DNA from: Phialophora verrucosa | Lineage: Eukaryota > Ascomycota > Eurotiomycetes > Chaetothyriales > Herpotrichiellaceae | Reading direction: 5' to 3' | Length of the DNA: 64,000 nucleotides | Assembly (NCBI GenBank): GCA_002099365.1 | Contig: MSED01000001.1 | Location: 1,612,001-1,676,000, forward strand | Shown here: positions 20,334 through 32,109 of the stretch, piece after piece | Numbering within the stretch: the first letter of the stretch is position 1 | Layout: the number at the start of each line of letters is the position of its first letter | The notes under the pieces: model-generated | Seen by the model: the letters and a program-made list of their open reading frames with translations, nothing else | Told to the model about the DNA's origin: nothing | Database searches by the model: none | Program-made: the position numbers and the translations under genes

Positions 20334-21791
20334 TCATTCTGGCTTGGATCGCAAAGGATTCTCAGAAACTTTTTTCAAGACATAGTCGCGGATAGACTCT
20401 TCATGGTGAGCGTGGCATCCTATTCCACTTGCGTACCTTCCCCCTCTTGGGCAATTGAGCCTAAAGTCTTCTAGATGATTGATGCTGCGTAGTATGTCCA
20501 ATGCATCATCCCAATCACCCCCAGAAAGAAAAAGCGCACGAGCACTAAATGCCTTAATGTTGCCGTGGCATGAGGCGATTAGCTTACTCAGGTCTTCCAG
20601 TCCACACGGCAAATAGGAGAGTTCGAGCCTGCGTATATCTGGCCATCTCTTAGGTTTCAACGGCAAAAGCGTGTTGATGCTGATCCCCGGAAGCTTTTGC
20701 CACCACACATAATCTTGAAAAGATATTCGTAACGATCTCAGGCTAGAAGCACTCGTCAACGCCATAGTCAACGAGGCCAAAGATTGGATCGCGTTGTATG
20801 ATCGAGCGGTATCAATTGACACGTGGCGTTTCCAGCTCCAGGAATGAAACACAATGTCCAAATCTGTAGCCTTAGAAACCAACTTGCATATGCCATCGAT
20901 TTGTTTGGCACTGAGTTGCAAAGACGTCATGTTAAAGGGCATGCTCAAGTCTAGTGCAACTGTAGAGGGCCTAACGTTGGACCCTCCGAGCTGCGAAAGC
21001 AGTTCACCCAGCATTTCGACTGGCGGTTTTGTGTTATACGCCGTCGTAGGTGAGCCTTTCCACCCAGATGGCACAAGAAGAAAGGTAAAGGCACTCAAAT
21101 CTCGAATGTTTTTGAGCCTATGCAATGGTATCTTCTCCGGGTCCGTCGGGCCCGTGACCTTGTCAGTCAAGAAGATGGATTCCAAGGCACGAAGGTTAGC
21201 CATTGCATGGCACAGACGATCGATATGACGGTTGTTCTCTCGAACGTGTTCTTGATCTGCTGCTCGTAATTTGTACTCATTGTGAAGTGTGGTCAGAACT
21301 TCTTCCAGGGCTCCCGAAGACTCTTCTAAAGACTCGTCATCGTTGGGTTGTCGAGGCTGACTCGCCGAGGTCTCGAAGTCTCTGTATTCTCGGCTCACTG
21401 AATCTTCTTGACCTGAGCCTGGTGGCCGGATACTCAAATTAACTAATCTCAATATCCGGGCAAGCCTAGGCTCACAATGTTCGCTGTAAAGGTCTCGGTC
21501 TTGAGCCAAGCCGATATCATAATAGGCTACGTTAATTTCGACCTGCTTGATGTATTTGCTGAATTCCGGCTTATTACAAAGCTGTTCGAATCGAGAAACT
21601 GACTCAGATGACAACCGAACTCTGGTGGCGGTGATCAGGAACTGAGATGCGATAATACTGAGCTTGCGCGAGACGAGACGAATATCCTGAATAGAATTCC
21701 TGCCACCAGGTTCAGATGTGGCCTTCGAAACAAAGAAAATGATTCTGAAAATGACCTCGTTCGGGAGGGATTCAAACTCGCGACCTAACAT
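20334..21791 (-). CDS. F-box protein
   Basis: This is an intronless protein of 485 residues. The N-terminus FESLPNEVIFRIIFFVSKAT, followed by IQDIRLVSRKLSIIASQFL (residues 6-56), is a good F-box match. The remaining sequence contains several leucine-rich stretches (for example LRSLRISFQDYVWW and IRRLELSYLPCGLEDLSKLI) like the irregular LRR-type substrate domains of fungal F-box proteins. Such proteins select targets for SCF ubiquitin ligases; the target here is unknown. Its 3' end lies 90 bp from the end of the HET relic (convergent). The frame is intact, unlike the neighbours to the left. Confidence 0.75.
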   Translation of the reverse strand: MLGREFESLPNEVIFRIIFFVSKATSEPGGRNSIQDIRLVSRKLSIIASQFLITATRVRLSSESVSRFEQLCNKPEFSKYIKQVEINVAYYDIGLAQDRDLYSEHCEPRLARILRLVNLSIRPPGSGQEDSVSREYRDFETSASQPRQPNDDESLEESSGALEEVLTTLHNEYKLRAADQEHVRENNRHIDRLCHAMANLRALESIFLTDKVTGPTDPEKIPLHRLKNIRDLSAFTFLLVPSGWKGSPTTAYNTKPPVEMLGELLSQLGGSNVRPSTVALDLSMPFNMTSLQLSAKQIDGICKLVSKATDLDIVFHSWSWKRHVSIDTARSYNAIQSLASLTMALTSASSLRSLRISFQDYVWWQKLPGISINTLLPLKPKRWPDIRRLELSYLPCGLEDLSKLIASCHGNIKAFSARALFLSGGDWDDALDILRSINHLEDFRLNCPRGGRYASGIGCHAHHEESIRDYVLKKVSENPLRSKPE

Positions 21792-22250
21792 TTCCGAGTC
21801 TAGGGATCGAGGGGTCGAGAGCCTCCCGTTCTCTTTATCGTCTGAGTAATTCCAGCATTCGTTCTATCGCGTTTAATAAGTAGGACTGATTTCTTTACGT
21901 TTTCCGCGGACCACAATTGATGCTCGTGACGAATATCGGCGGGTACCTGCCGAGCTGCATAAGAGGGACCTTTGCGTGGGTGGTCTGGGCTTTCAAAATG
22001 AGGACCTTAAATCAAGTTGCACCTACCCTCTATGATCAACAGAATCACATTTTGGTCTGTCCCTTTTACCGTTTCATGGTCTTACATCGATCTTGACCAC
22101 ATCTTTCTAGCTTGTGTTACTACCTACGAATCACCAATGGTGGCATAATACATTTCAGGATCAACCTCTCAACACCGTTGCCAAACAAGTCAGATTTTGA
22201 TATCTAGCATTTCAGAAATCACCTACAAGCATACAAGCCTTTGAATCGCT
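21792..22250. other. Divergent promoter region between F-box gene and phosphoglycerate mutase
   Basis: 459 bp separate two outward-facing starts. No gene or repeat is seen; it presumably carries both promoters. Confidence 0.55.
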
Positions 22251-22964
22251 ATGACTTACACGCTCGTGCTTCTCCGTCACGGCCAGTCCACTTGGAATGA
22301 TCTCAATCTCTTCACTGGCTGGGTGGACGTTCCACTCTCCGAAAAGGGCGTTCTGGAAGCCAAACAAGCCGGCATGCTGCTGAAAAAACACTCAATATTT
22401 CCGGACATCGTCTATACCAGTTGGCTTCGCCGCAGCATCAACACTGCCAACTTGTGCTTGGACAACGCAGACCGACATTGGATCCCTGTTAAACGTGCCT
22501 GGGAGCTCAACGAGCGTCATTACGGCGGCCTCCAAGGTAAAAATAAAGCCGAAGCTGCGGAGAAATTCGGTGAAAAGCAAGTCAAACTTTGGCGGAGAAG
22601 TTACGACATTCAGCCGCCAGAGCTTACAGATACCGACGAAGCGGCATTGAAGTCAAGCCAGGATCCCGACGGCCGATACGCACAACGCGGAATCAAGGTC
22701 CCAAAAACCGAGTGTCTGAAAGATGTCCTGGAGCGTGCATGGCCTTACTGGTTGTCAGATATATTGCCAGACTTGAAAGGCGGAAAGACGGTGTTGGTCG
22801 CTGCGCACGGAAACAGTTTGAGGGCCATCATTAAGGGTCTGGAAGGTATCAGTGATGAAGATATTCCGAGCCTTGAGCTACCGACTGGGGTCCCCATATT
22901 GTATGAAGTGGACGAAAGTCTGACAGTTTCCAGTAACGGTGGTAAAGGAAAATTACTCGCATGA
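22251..22964 (+). CDS. gpmA: 2,3-bisphosphoglycerate-dependent phosphoglycerate mutase
   Basis: This is an intronless protein of 237 residues. The phosphohistidine motif LLRHGQS (H10), NLFTGWVDVPLSEKG, the acid/base region WELNERHYGGLQG (E88) and the second catalytic His in VAAHGNSLRAIIK are all present, as is WRRSYDI. It interconverts 3- and 2-phosphoglycerate in glycolysis and gluconeogenesis in the cytosol. Filamentous ascomycetes normally rely on the unrelated cofactor-independent enzyme. The bacterial-like wording (for example PTGVPILYEVD near the end), the lack of introns and the location in an unstable region suggest acquisition from bacteria, but this is inference. The C-terminus is slightly shorter than the usual 240-250 residues. 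Confidence 0.93.
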   Translation: MTYTLVLLRHGQSTWNDLNLFTGWVDVPLSEKGVLEAKQAGMLLKKHSIFPDIVYTSWLRRSINTANLCLDNADRHWIPVKRAWELNERHYGGLQGKNKAEAAEKFGEKQVKLWRRSYDIQPPELTDTDEAALKSSQDPDGRYAQRGIKVPKTECLKDVLERAWPYWLSDILPDLKGGKTVLVAAHGNSLRAIIKGLEGISDEDIPSLELPTGVPILYEVDESLTVSSNGGKGKLLA

Positions 22965-24793
22965 GTCTTAATACGAACCAGTGGTTGAACCTTCCCCCTC
23001 GGCCTTTGCACCTTTTTCCAACTACAAAAGACATCTGAAGGAGAAGAATAGTCCCTCACAGAAGCATTTGTGTCCTGAATGCGGCGAATTGTTCACCAGG
23101 AAGCTAGCCAGGGACAATGCCAAATTTGTTTGGGAGCATGGTAGATTCGAGTCGGTGTTCTTGAACTACGACTCAGCAGTCATGACGACCCCGGAACTGT
23201 TTCGCACAGGAATCCAGGCATGCCGTAGGAGACTGGTATGCTGCTGCCGCGGCTGTTAGCATCCATGAGCTCGCCAATGGCGGCATAGAAAAGAAGATGA
23301 GAAAATGGGGAATGATGCCGAGAGGGGGAGCGCGTCCAAACGAGATCGGTCCCCACGATGGATGAAACTTTGGGGTACCACGAGTTGTGTCACCTGGTAT
23401 ATCTCTCGGGTAGATCCGATCTTGATGACAAGGTGTCAGGGGTCACCTGACCGCAGGCCACACCTTCCCTTTTGGGAACTGCCTACTTGACTAATCTTCT
23501 CCTCCTCCACCACTCTCTCTTTCTTTCTAGTTCCTCAGAGATAGCCCATACCAAAACAACGCCATTACGGCACCAATTTGAGGTTATTGTGACTCAATCT
23601 TCAGGCCATTGCGGCCTTCACGTCCTCCGATCCTTACACAAGGCGAGGATACTTAGAGAATGATTGACGGTCGGAGATTTAGCCGCCTCCGTCTCAAAAT
23701 GGCGGTTGGCGAGACCAAGCATCGAGGCGGCGTGTTACTTGATGTAATACGGGTAAAGTTTCCACCAGGGGCCATTCTCGGCGTGACGTTTAGGGTTCCC
23801 CCAAGGCCAAGCTGGGATCGTCCCAAGGTTGCTTGATGCTTGGTGCCTTTTGAGTGAAGCGACAATCAGTGTCGTACATGAGATCTGCATGTGCCAACTC
23901 AGCGCTGCGGGCCGGGAGGCCGCTGGCGACGCCGAAGTTTGAAATTGTTGATAGGAGGAGAGAAGAGAAAAGCCGGAATGGCCCAAGGAAGTGCTGTGCT
24001 GCATTAGCAATCAAGCAACTTTATTTGCGATTGTTTGTATTTTTGACTAATGTATCCTAGCTGAATAGTGTTCTCTGGCACACGGTGTGTCTGGTTGCCG
24101 CCCTCTTGGATTCCATCATTGGTGGTGCTCAAGCCATTGCACTTACTCAAATTTCCCATTGAGTACTCCCTCCAGCTGGCATTAAGCAGTCGAACAACGA
24201 AGAAGGCATTGAACAGTATGGTTATCTAGCAGCATTCTCGAGCTTGAGTAATGATCTCTGCGGGAGACTATTTATCTAACAGTACCGAGTGCAGTATACT
24301 GAATTTAGCCCTATCGTATTACTAAGCTATCGTATCCTAACTATTTATTGGGTGACCGTATTGTATGACTACGCTTGGTCAGTAATTGGTGGCTCCCGAA
24401 GAAGAGTCCACAGGCACGGAGAGGAAGGGAAATTGGAAAAGCCTGGAGAAGGCTCGGGAGAGTATGCTGAACATGGGATTGAAGGGCGCAATCACAAGGC
24501 TGCGAAGATGAAGAAGCCTGGAGACAACCGAGGGCAGAAGGGCTTTGGATGATACAGCGAGCCCGAAGAGGGGGGAGTACAATAGTTGTTCTATTCTGAG
24601 CTCTAGGTATATCTTGGCGTCGGCCATAGTAAGATGTGTACATGAGATTTAACACTTGAATACAATACTTCCATGAACCATCTCGGTTGACATATAGTTG
24701 CTACTCGAATCCTGCAAGCAATGACTGTCCTCATCAGCTCAATTGCACCGTCGACAACCCTCGCTATGTGTCCTTTCGGACTGAATCGTGATT
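22965..24793. other. Long intergenic region with a possible C2H2 zinc-finger relic at 22981-23256
   Basis: From 22981 a frame reads YKRHLKEK and then HLCPECGELFTRKLARDNAK, which resembles a C2H2 finger whose first His is replaced by Ala; it has no own ATG. This may be a gene remnant. The remainder (about 1.5 kb) has no recognised feature. Confidence 0.35.
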
Positions 24794-27378
24794 TCACGCC
24801 GCCTTGACCTGTTCAGACGGATCCTTAGTCTCTGCTGGTGACTGGGTCCCGGGAGTCTTGGACGAGGCCTCTCCTACGTCTGGTGACGTGCCCTGGACAA
24901 CCTTCTTGCCGCCGAATACCTCGCCAAAGAGTTCGCGCCAGAATGTCCGTGTCTCCCAGATGGGCAGAATGCCGCACATGAACAGGGCGGCGAACACCCA
25001 GATGAAGCTGACCACGACATAGAAGGTAAAAAAGCTCTTGGAGTAGATGTAATGGCTGAGAAACATGGGAACGGGAATGATGACATCCATGCTGATCGAC
25101 AAGACGGCAGAGAGAACCAGGGCAAAGACATAGGTGCGTTGCAATGACTGAGGATTGTCGAGCACGGCCCTGTCTTCGGCTTCTTCCTTCTCCTCGTCGA
25201 TTACGGTGGGCAATCGCGCATTGTGGTTCGGGTCTCTAGGCTCTTGGTTATGCTTCTCGCCATGATTAGTACTTGACGAGTTTCGGGGACCATGATTGGG
25301 AGTGGTGTTAGCAGCCTCACTAACTACACCCAGGTTGGGTCCCGGAACCACGTCACCGTACAATGACGACGGAGCGTTGATGTCCCTGGTGACGGACCAG
25401 TCGAAGTTGTCAGGCTTGATCCATGAGACGACGCAGGTGATAATGAGGCCAGTAAGCACTCCTGCCATGTTGCCAGCCAAAGTAGGGTATGAAGCGCCAG
25501 TGGTGGCAACAGTGAGCTCGCCGTAATGTACCTTTGCCTCGACCAGCCAGGCTGTAAGGCCGGCGGCCAGACCACAAATGGCACCCGAGATAGCACCCGT
25601 ACGAGTCTGGCCTTTCCAGGTCACAGCGAATGCCGCTGGGAAGACGGCGCCGCCGATCAACAGGCCCATGACAAGGAAAAGCCAGCCAAGGTCGATACCG
25701 ATAGCATTCCAGATACATGCAAATGCGGCCATGACCAGACCAAAGAGGCAGATCATAATGTGTGAGACGAAGATGAGATCCTTAGGAGTGGCGCTCGGTT
25801 TGATATACACCTTATAGACGTCAAAAGTCAGGATCGATGACACCGCGATAAGTTCCGAGGACGAAGAGGATGTCACTGCCATAAAGAGTGTCAGGAGCAG
25901 GGCGATAGCGCCATGCTTCCCGAGTAGAGCTGCCGCACCGAAGGGGGCTGAGAGCCCCGAAGAGATTTGCGAGGTGGTCATATTATGTGGATAAGTAGGG
26001 TAAGCTGGGTTGTCGGTAAGAGCCACGGCAGCGAGACCCAGGGTGGTGGCAAACCCAAACGGAATAGCGTACCAGGCGAAGCCGCCCATAATATATCCTC
26101 GGACGGCCGTTGTCGGACGACTAGCGATGGCACGTTGCCAATATCCCTGATCCAGGAAGACTGTGCCCATCCCAGAGCACAATTGAATGACACCGAATAT
26201 CAGGCCAAAGTTCGATTTTTGAGTCAGGTAAGACCCGTTTTGATTGCCGGCAACAGGACGAATTTCTGAAGCGTGGACGAGCAGATCGTACATCTTGCCA
26301 GGGGAGCCGATGAGCTCATTCGAGGCATAGACCTATAGTAAAATTTGGTTAGCAAATACAGTCCATCTCTGAATGGCAGCTGGTGGAAAGAATGGGTGAC
26401 AACGTTGGATGGGGGGACGCCGGTCCCAAGCAGATATTGCGACACTTCTGTCGACAGCAGTAGCCCGGTAGACACAGAGGTCCAATCATCTCTTGAAGAG
26501 AGGGAGGCATCGGCTTCTTTGCTCTTATCTCGACTCCTACACCCAGAAGAGTGCGAGCTCAGATTGGAGTGACGCTCCATGCTCAAAGCAACAAAGACTC
26601 CCTATGAGACCGGGCCACATCCTCTGTCCACAAGCTGGAGGGGTGATGATGCGCTCATTTTGTTGCCCTCGAAGCAGATCTTGACTTACATTAAACATGA
26701 AATATAAGATTATGATCATGACGATCACTGTATGAGAGTAGTCGCAGAGGAATGTAGCGCGAAGTCCACCAAGGACGACGTAGATGCTGACACCAAGCGG
26801 AATCAGGAACACAGCAGCATAGACGTTCATTCCCGTCAGTGTGGTAACAACCGCGCTACCACCGAGGAGGAGCTGCGATGCAACCAGGATATTGGTCATG
26901 AGTGCAAAGAAAATGAAGACCATGTGCGTGATCTTGCCATAGCGATAGTAGATGATCTCCAGGAATGTGTGGCATCGTGGAGCATTCTGTTTTACTTTGC
27001 ACGCCAGCACCGAAAACATGAAGATCTGGACCGTCGCCCCTGCTGCGTACCAGAATGGGCCGGACACTCCGTATTCGTAGGTGACGGTGCTGGACTGTAG
27101 CAGCGTCGCAGCCCAGGTCCAGGCGGAGACAACGCCACTTGCGATAAGGCCGGGCTTCACACTTCGACTGGCCGTATTGAACTCTTCACTCATTTTGGTT
27201 GAGTATTTGGTGTAACGATTCTGGAGGTGATGTCAGTCTTCATGCTTCAAAGGTGCTGGTAGAATCCTACCTGGAGATAGGAGACGCCAGCCATGACTAG
27301 GGCGAAGAAGAAGCCAATGCCAATCACGACGCCATATCCTGCCCCCTGAGGGAGGATGGGTTGAACAGCGCTCGACAT
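24794..27378 (-). CDS. Sodium:solute symporter, DUR3-like urea/polyamine-type transporter
   Basis: The exons are 27378-27271, 27220-26690 and 26332-24794, giving 725 residues. The introns are 50 bp and an unusually long 357 bp, with GTAGGA and GTAAGT donors and CAG/TAG acceptors, both in phase 0. The protein starts MSSAVQPILPQGAGYGVVIGI and has about 15 hydrophobic segments. SSS/DUR3 hallmarks are AWTWAATLLQSS, YEYGVSGPFWYAAGA, FLEIIYYRYG, the junction YFMFN-VYASNELIGSPGKMYDLL, DQGYWQRAIAS and MAVTSSSSSELIAVSSILTFDVYK. The family imports urea, in some cases also polyamines, at the plasma membrane and is usually nitrogen-controlled. A soluble Asn/Glu-rich loop lies before the last membrane segments. 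It is divergent from an N-carbamoyl/ureido hydrolase gene, so both may serve use of ureido compounds. The substrate is not proven. Confidence 0.9.
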
Positions 27379-28346
27379 TTTGATGTCCAAGGTAGATGCG
27401 GAGCGGAAGAGAGCAATTGAAACTCCAATATGGATATGCGTCTATCGACACACGACCTGTTGGCGGATGATTTATATAGGTGCAACCGTCTATCTTCGCA
27501 AGCGTCTATCTTCCTGAGGGTCCTGACAGAAAGTGTAAGTCACTGTGGATCGCCTCGAAACAGAACGTCGATGCTCAATGGACGTCGTTCTCCGGAGGAT
27601 AGTCGGCTCTTGTAGCCACAACAATCGACATCATGCAATACTAGTACTCTGACCGCGTGCGTTATCAAAAGCCTCGGTTTGGTTCTTGGGGGAGATATTG
27701 TCTCGAGGATTGGAGCGATGATCGTCAGGGACGTGTGATCTTGTAGAAAACACGATAACTATCCGAACAGAAGTCTAAACCTATGAGGAACCCTTGTTAT
27801 CAAACTCTGTGGCATATGAAAGAGGAAGGCGAAGACGATGTCCTCAGGCGGCGTTGCATAACTGCTGGAACAGGGCACGTCTCAAGAGTGTGTACGGGGA
27901 GCCGACCCGCTCTTCAAACATGCACATCGTCATAACCTGCCTCTTTCACGACGCAATACTCCGAGAGTACTAGATAATGCAGGGGCGGCCCATCTCACTG
28001 ATCTGCGTGGTCATTTCTGTATTCACTCGAAGTGGATCCTGATACCGCGTCTTATCAACGTTGCCTCGTCGGACTTGAAGCTTGAGGCGACCAATCTCCA
28101 AACCAAGTACTCCTCATAGAGCGACCTGCATGCCTATGTGGGTAATACGCAAACCTTCGCTCCATGGTTTATGGTGCCGCGGTATGGGAATATCTCCAAC
28201 AGGACGCGGCTCGAGAGTTTAGCCTTCAACTTAGAGAGCCATGTAAACAGAGCACTTCCCAGTTAAGAGGACTTCGAGTCTTCTTTCGAAGGTCATCTCC
28301 CTGCTAGAGCTTCTAATATCTACATCTCAAGTGATCCCTTATCCCA
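27379..28346. promoter_or_regulatory. Shared divergent promoter with four GATA-type (HGATAR) sites
   Basis: This stretch lies between the starts of the DUR3-like symporter and the ureido hydrolase. HGATAR matches are at 27662-27667, 27753-27758, 27797-27802 and 28052-28057, fitting control by an AreA/NIT2-type GATA factor. About three such matches are expected by chance in this length, so the evidence is weak. Confidence 0.35.
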
Positions 28347-29987
28347 ATGCGCACAATGTTCAGTCGCACTGTTTCTCGCGCCGTGGTCGGCAAAGGTGCT
28401 ACCACGATCAATAAAAATACCACCATCAGGCTCGCGGCGTGTCGCGCATACGCTTCAGTCCGAAGCTCTCCGTTGTCTGACAAGTTGTCGATCAACGGTG
28501 ACCGACTATGGTAAGAAAGAGCAAACTATAGCGACTGAAGCCAGAGTCGTCTAAGGCATATCGATCACAGGCACGACATCCACCACACAGCACAGTGGAG
28601 TGCACCATCACCAGGAGGAGTGACTCGTCTATGTGCGGATGAGAATGATAAGAAGGTCCGCGACTGGTTTAGAGATCAACTACTTGAACTTGGAGCGGAT
28701 TACAAGGTCAGTCGAGTATCTGCCTACAGAGAAATGGCTAACTCACATATGAAAGGTGAATGCGACAGGCACTCAGTTTGGGCTGTTCCCAGGAGAGGAT
28801 CACAGCATTCCTCCAATTGCCATGGGCAGTCACTTGGACACTGTCGCGACGGGCGGCAAGTTTGATGGTCCGCTTGGCGTGAGTACTGGTACATAGGAAT
28901 GGGTTCGGAAGCTGACAGAAGGACAGGTCATCGGGGCTTTAGAGGTCATGCGAAGCTTCAAGGAGCAAGGTATCAAGACTCGAGCACCCATCGTGCTAAT
29001 CAACTGGACAAACGAAGAAGGAGCTCGCTTCTTCCCGTTGTTGGGATCATCGATCGTCTATGCTGGGCGTTCGACGGTCGAGCAAGCGCACGCCGCCGCG
29101 TCCAACGATGCGTCTGAGTTGACCATGGGCAGCGAGCTGGCCAAGATTGGATACGTTGGTGATGGACCAAACACATTCAAAGAATTCCCAATCTCTGCAC
29201 ATTTCGAGATCCACTGCGAACAGTCGACTGATCTCGAAAAGGCTGGCAAGCCCGTCGGGTGGGTTGAAGGGTGGCAAGGCATGACCTGGTACGACGTCAT
29301 ATTCCACGGCGAGGACGGCCATGCCAACACCTACCCAATGTACGGCCGGCGAGACGCGTTGACGGGGGCAGCCAAACTCATCTGCGAACTCGAAAAGCTG
29401 GCATATGAAAAGAACGGAGCAAGCACGGTGACAGGCATACACAGTCGGCCGTGGGGTGCCTGCAACATCCAATCTAAGTGCAAGGTCACTTTCTGTCTCA
29501 TGCACAAGGAGGCCGAGGGACTGGAAGCGATGGGAACAGCCATCATGGAGCGCGTCAAGAGCATTGCCTCACTGCACGGTCTGGAAACCGAGACAGATAG
29601 AACGGTCCATCTGCTGCCGGGTAACTTCTGGCCTGAAGCCATCGACTGTGTCAGGCTTGCCTGCGGCGACAAAGGCATTGCTTCTCGGACGGGCACTGGC
29701 CACGACTCGACCGTAAGTCTTTTCTTCTCTGAGCGGCTGTTCCATTTCGGCACAAGCATTCTACTTTGTTCCTCTCTTCACTGGGAGCTCTTTCTGACGA
29801 TCCACAGATGACGCAGCTGTTGTGCCCAACGGCCATGGTCTTTGCACGAGCAAAAGACGGCATCAGCCACTCGCCGAAAGAGTGGACGTCGAAGGAGGAC
29901 TGCGCAGAGAGCGCTTTGGTATTAGGCAAGTCGGTGCTGAACTTTGACGACTACATGAAGCTCAAAGCAGCAGAGGGCAGTGCCTGA
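28347..29987 (+). CDS. M20-family N-carbamoyl-L-amino acid hydrolase / allantoate amidohydrolase-like enzyme
   Basis: The five exons are 28347-28510, 28571-28706, 28756-28878, 28927-29712 and 29808-29987, giving 462 residues with all junctions in frame; introns are 60, 49, 48 and 95 bp. The first 40 or so residues are rich in Arg, Ser and Thr with no acidic residue, which looks like a mitochondrial presequence. Metal and catalytic motifs of the hydantoinase/carbamoylase group follow: GSHLDTVATGGKFDG (H126, D128), NWTNEEGARF (E171-E172), AHFEIHCEQ, HANTYPM and GTGHDST. These enzymes hydrolyse an N-carbamoyl or ureido group (N-carbamoyl amino acids, beta-ureidopropionate or allantoate), releasing ammonia and CO2 or related products. 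The divergent urea-type symporter supports a role in nitrogen recovery. Which ureido compound is used cannot be decided here. Confidence 0.9.
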
Positions 29988-32109
29988 ACAGGATAGGAAA
30001 TTGTAGATAATTTTGACAGCTGATAAGTATTGGAAAACCTTGAGATTTGATCTCATCCGGCTGTTGCTTGGGGTGATGCGCTCACCCAGAGACTTTGTTG
30101 CTCCTAACTAGACTGCGTGCCAGGCTGAGCCCTTTTGTGAGGGACTTCATGATACGACAAATGGGGAGAAGGTACGCTTGAATGCGGATCCGCACCAGCT
30201 GTTGGTTGAACATGAAATCCTTGTGAGCAGACATAATCATCGGAGAACGATGGTCCCCCAGCGAAGCTCCTTGGTCATTCAGATCCAACACTAAGGATTC
30301 CAATGCACGTTCCTTCGACCGAATGACGGGCACGTGGCCAGAGAGGCACTCTAAATGATACGGGTAACGGTCGACTGAGTACGTCCTTCATTAATAGTGC
30401 CGGGCCGATTCGACAATATTACGGAGGTTATAGGCTTTGAAGCCTACATTCACATCATTCATCAGGGAGTGGACCCCTGAAAAGGCTCATGTGCCGACAA
30501 TGGAGTTGATGGTCGTCGAATTCCAGTTGCTGTGAAGGAGAAACCAAGCCTATCTATGAACAGCGCTGTCGGGACTCGACCACGCTGCTCCCGCTCCCCC
30601 CTGACCTCCGGAGTCGGCAGTCGACTTTCGCCCACGAACCGAAGAACTCTGATTAGTGGACTCAGTCGGAAGAGTGCCGATCGACTCTAATCAATGTAGG
30701 CTGTCGTACAGTAAAGGCCCGTGTGAGAGATCAGGGGGGAGTATGGTGTTGTTATTGTAAACTACGGAAGGGATGCAAGTCTCTATCTAGAAGTAGAAGT
30801 GCAGGCGATGTCGAGGAAGTCGAGGCTCGGGGAGACGCGAAAGCCTTGGCTTTGCTTGGTGGTGACGAGGAGGAGGACGAAGAGGAGAACGTGGGTCGAG
30901 ATGATAGAAAGCACAGAGTAGGAAAGGAGGACTCTTTCTGCAGCAGCCAGCTCAGAGAGAGTGGTCGAGGAGTCGGATCTTCAGTCACTCAGGCTGTTAA
31001 GCAAGTGCAGCTTAGAGAGAGTGGTGGTAATCAGAGGGTTCGGGAAAATCCGATCGCCGAGGATATTCTAGAAATGGACTCGTACGGCCAAAGCCGGATT
31101 GTGGGGACTACAAGGCTTATCATGGCATGAGGTTCGTGCAGCTCGCCATGGAGATTGGCTTGACGGAAAGAGCTTCACCGTCGCGACCCTGCACTGGACA
31201 TCGAAACCCAGCCTACGAATCTAAATACGGAGGCCTTCGGTCATGGTCACCCGAGGTAGCCTTGCTTAAGTTTCCTACCCGGACGAGCATTGTATCGAGT
31301 ACTGCATCGTGTAGGTTTGGAAAGTCAGTCCGTCAGATAGTCGCGACTTCTCAGGGGAAGGGAAATCAACGCTCGAAGACTCAAACAGCCATTACGCTGG
31401 CGGCCGTGGGATTTGAACATCGAAAAACTTGCGGCCGCTAAGCCGGGTAACAGGATACAAACGAATCAGGCGGCCGAGGCGCTACATCGGCTACACATCT
31501 TGATAAGCGTGTACTCTGTTGTTTAAATTGCTTGGCGAGACTTACCTCCGCGACCCAGACTCGCCAGGATACTCGTAGAAGGATTGAGGAGACGCGGGCA
31601 CCAGATAAGATAGCGAGCTCCGACAACATATGTGGATCGACGAGACCGCGCCACCGATCTTCGAACGCAGCCGGGGGAACGGCGCCGAAATATGTTCGAA
31701 GGGGATAGCAAGTGACAGATGGTTGTTAGTCCAACTAAGTGGTCCTCTCTTATGGTACAGGCACTGGTATTGATATCCTTGTTTGGCCCATGCTGCTGCC
31801 CGAATGGCGCTGATTTCATGTACGTTTGCAGGTACCTATACTCATACTGGAACAATGATCGACATAGTGGAGCTCGCATGATTGAGGTAAGTCCCCGTAT
31901 GGCTCTGGCTTATCTCTCTCGGCCGGAGTCCATGGACGCGTGTCCATAGCGGTTGATTCACCAGGGACAACATGAGCTCCGCCAGTCCTCGTAGGCTCCT
32001 CGATTCTTAATTCAGAGGCCGATCTTGCGGCCGGCTGACTCCAGGGTGTTTGCGTTGAATCGATCGGCAACGACGTACAACTCACAGAAAGACACTTTCC
32101 CACGTTCAG
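29988..32109. other. Long gene-poor region upstream of the Zn2Cys6 gene
   Basis: 2.1 kb without a supported gene. An ORF at 30723-31130 is acidic, low-complexity and unconvincing. Near 31405-31420 a short piece resembles a tRNA T-arm but no tRNA folds. The 3' part probably contains the promoter of the regulator at 32110. Confidence 0.5.

Noticed and set aside
21755..21790. tRNA-like GGGATTCAAACTC at the start of the F-box gene
   Set aside because: It is part of a conserved coding segment (REFESLPNEV) and no tRNA structure forms.
27662..28057. GATA sites as strong proof of nitrogen control
   Set aside because: Four matches against about three expected by chance in 968 bp; kept only as a weak hint.
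30723..31130. 135-codon acidic ORF
   Set aside because: Low-complexity Glu/Arg-rich sequence derived from GA-rich DNA; no domain.
31400..31445. Piece resembling a tRNA T-arm (reverse of GGATTTGAAC)
   Set aside because: No matching acceptor, D or anticodon arms could be folded around it.
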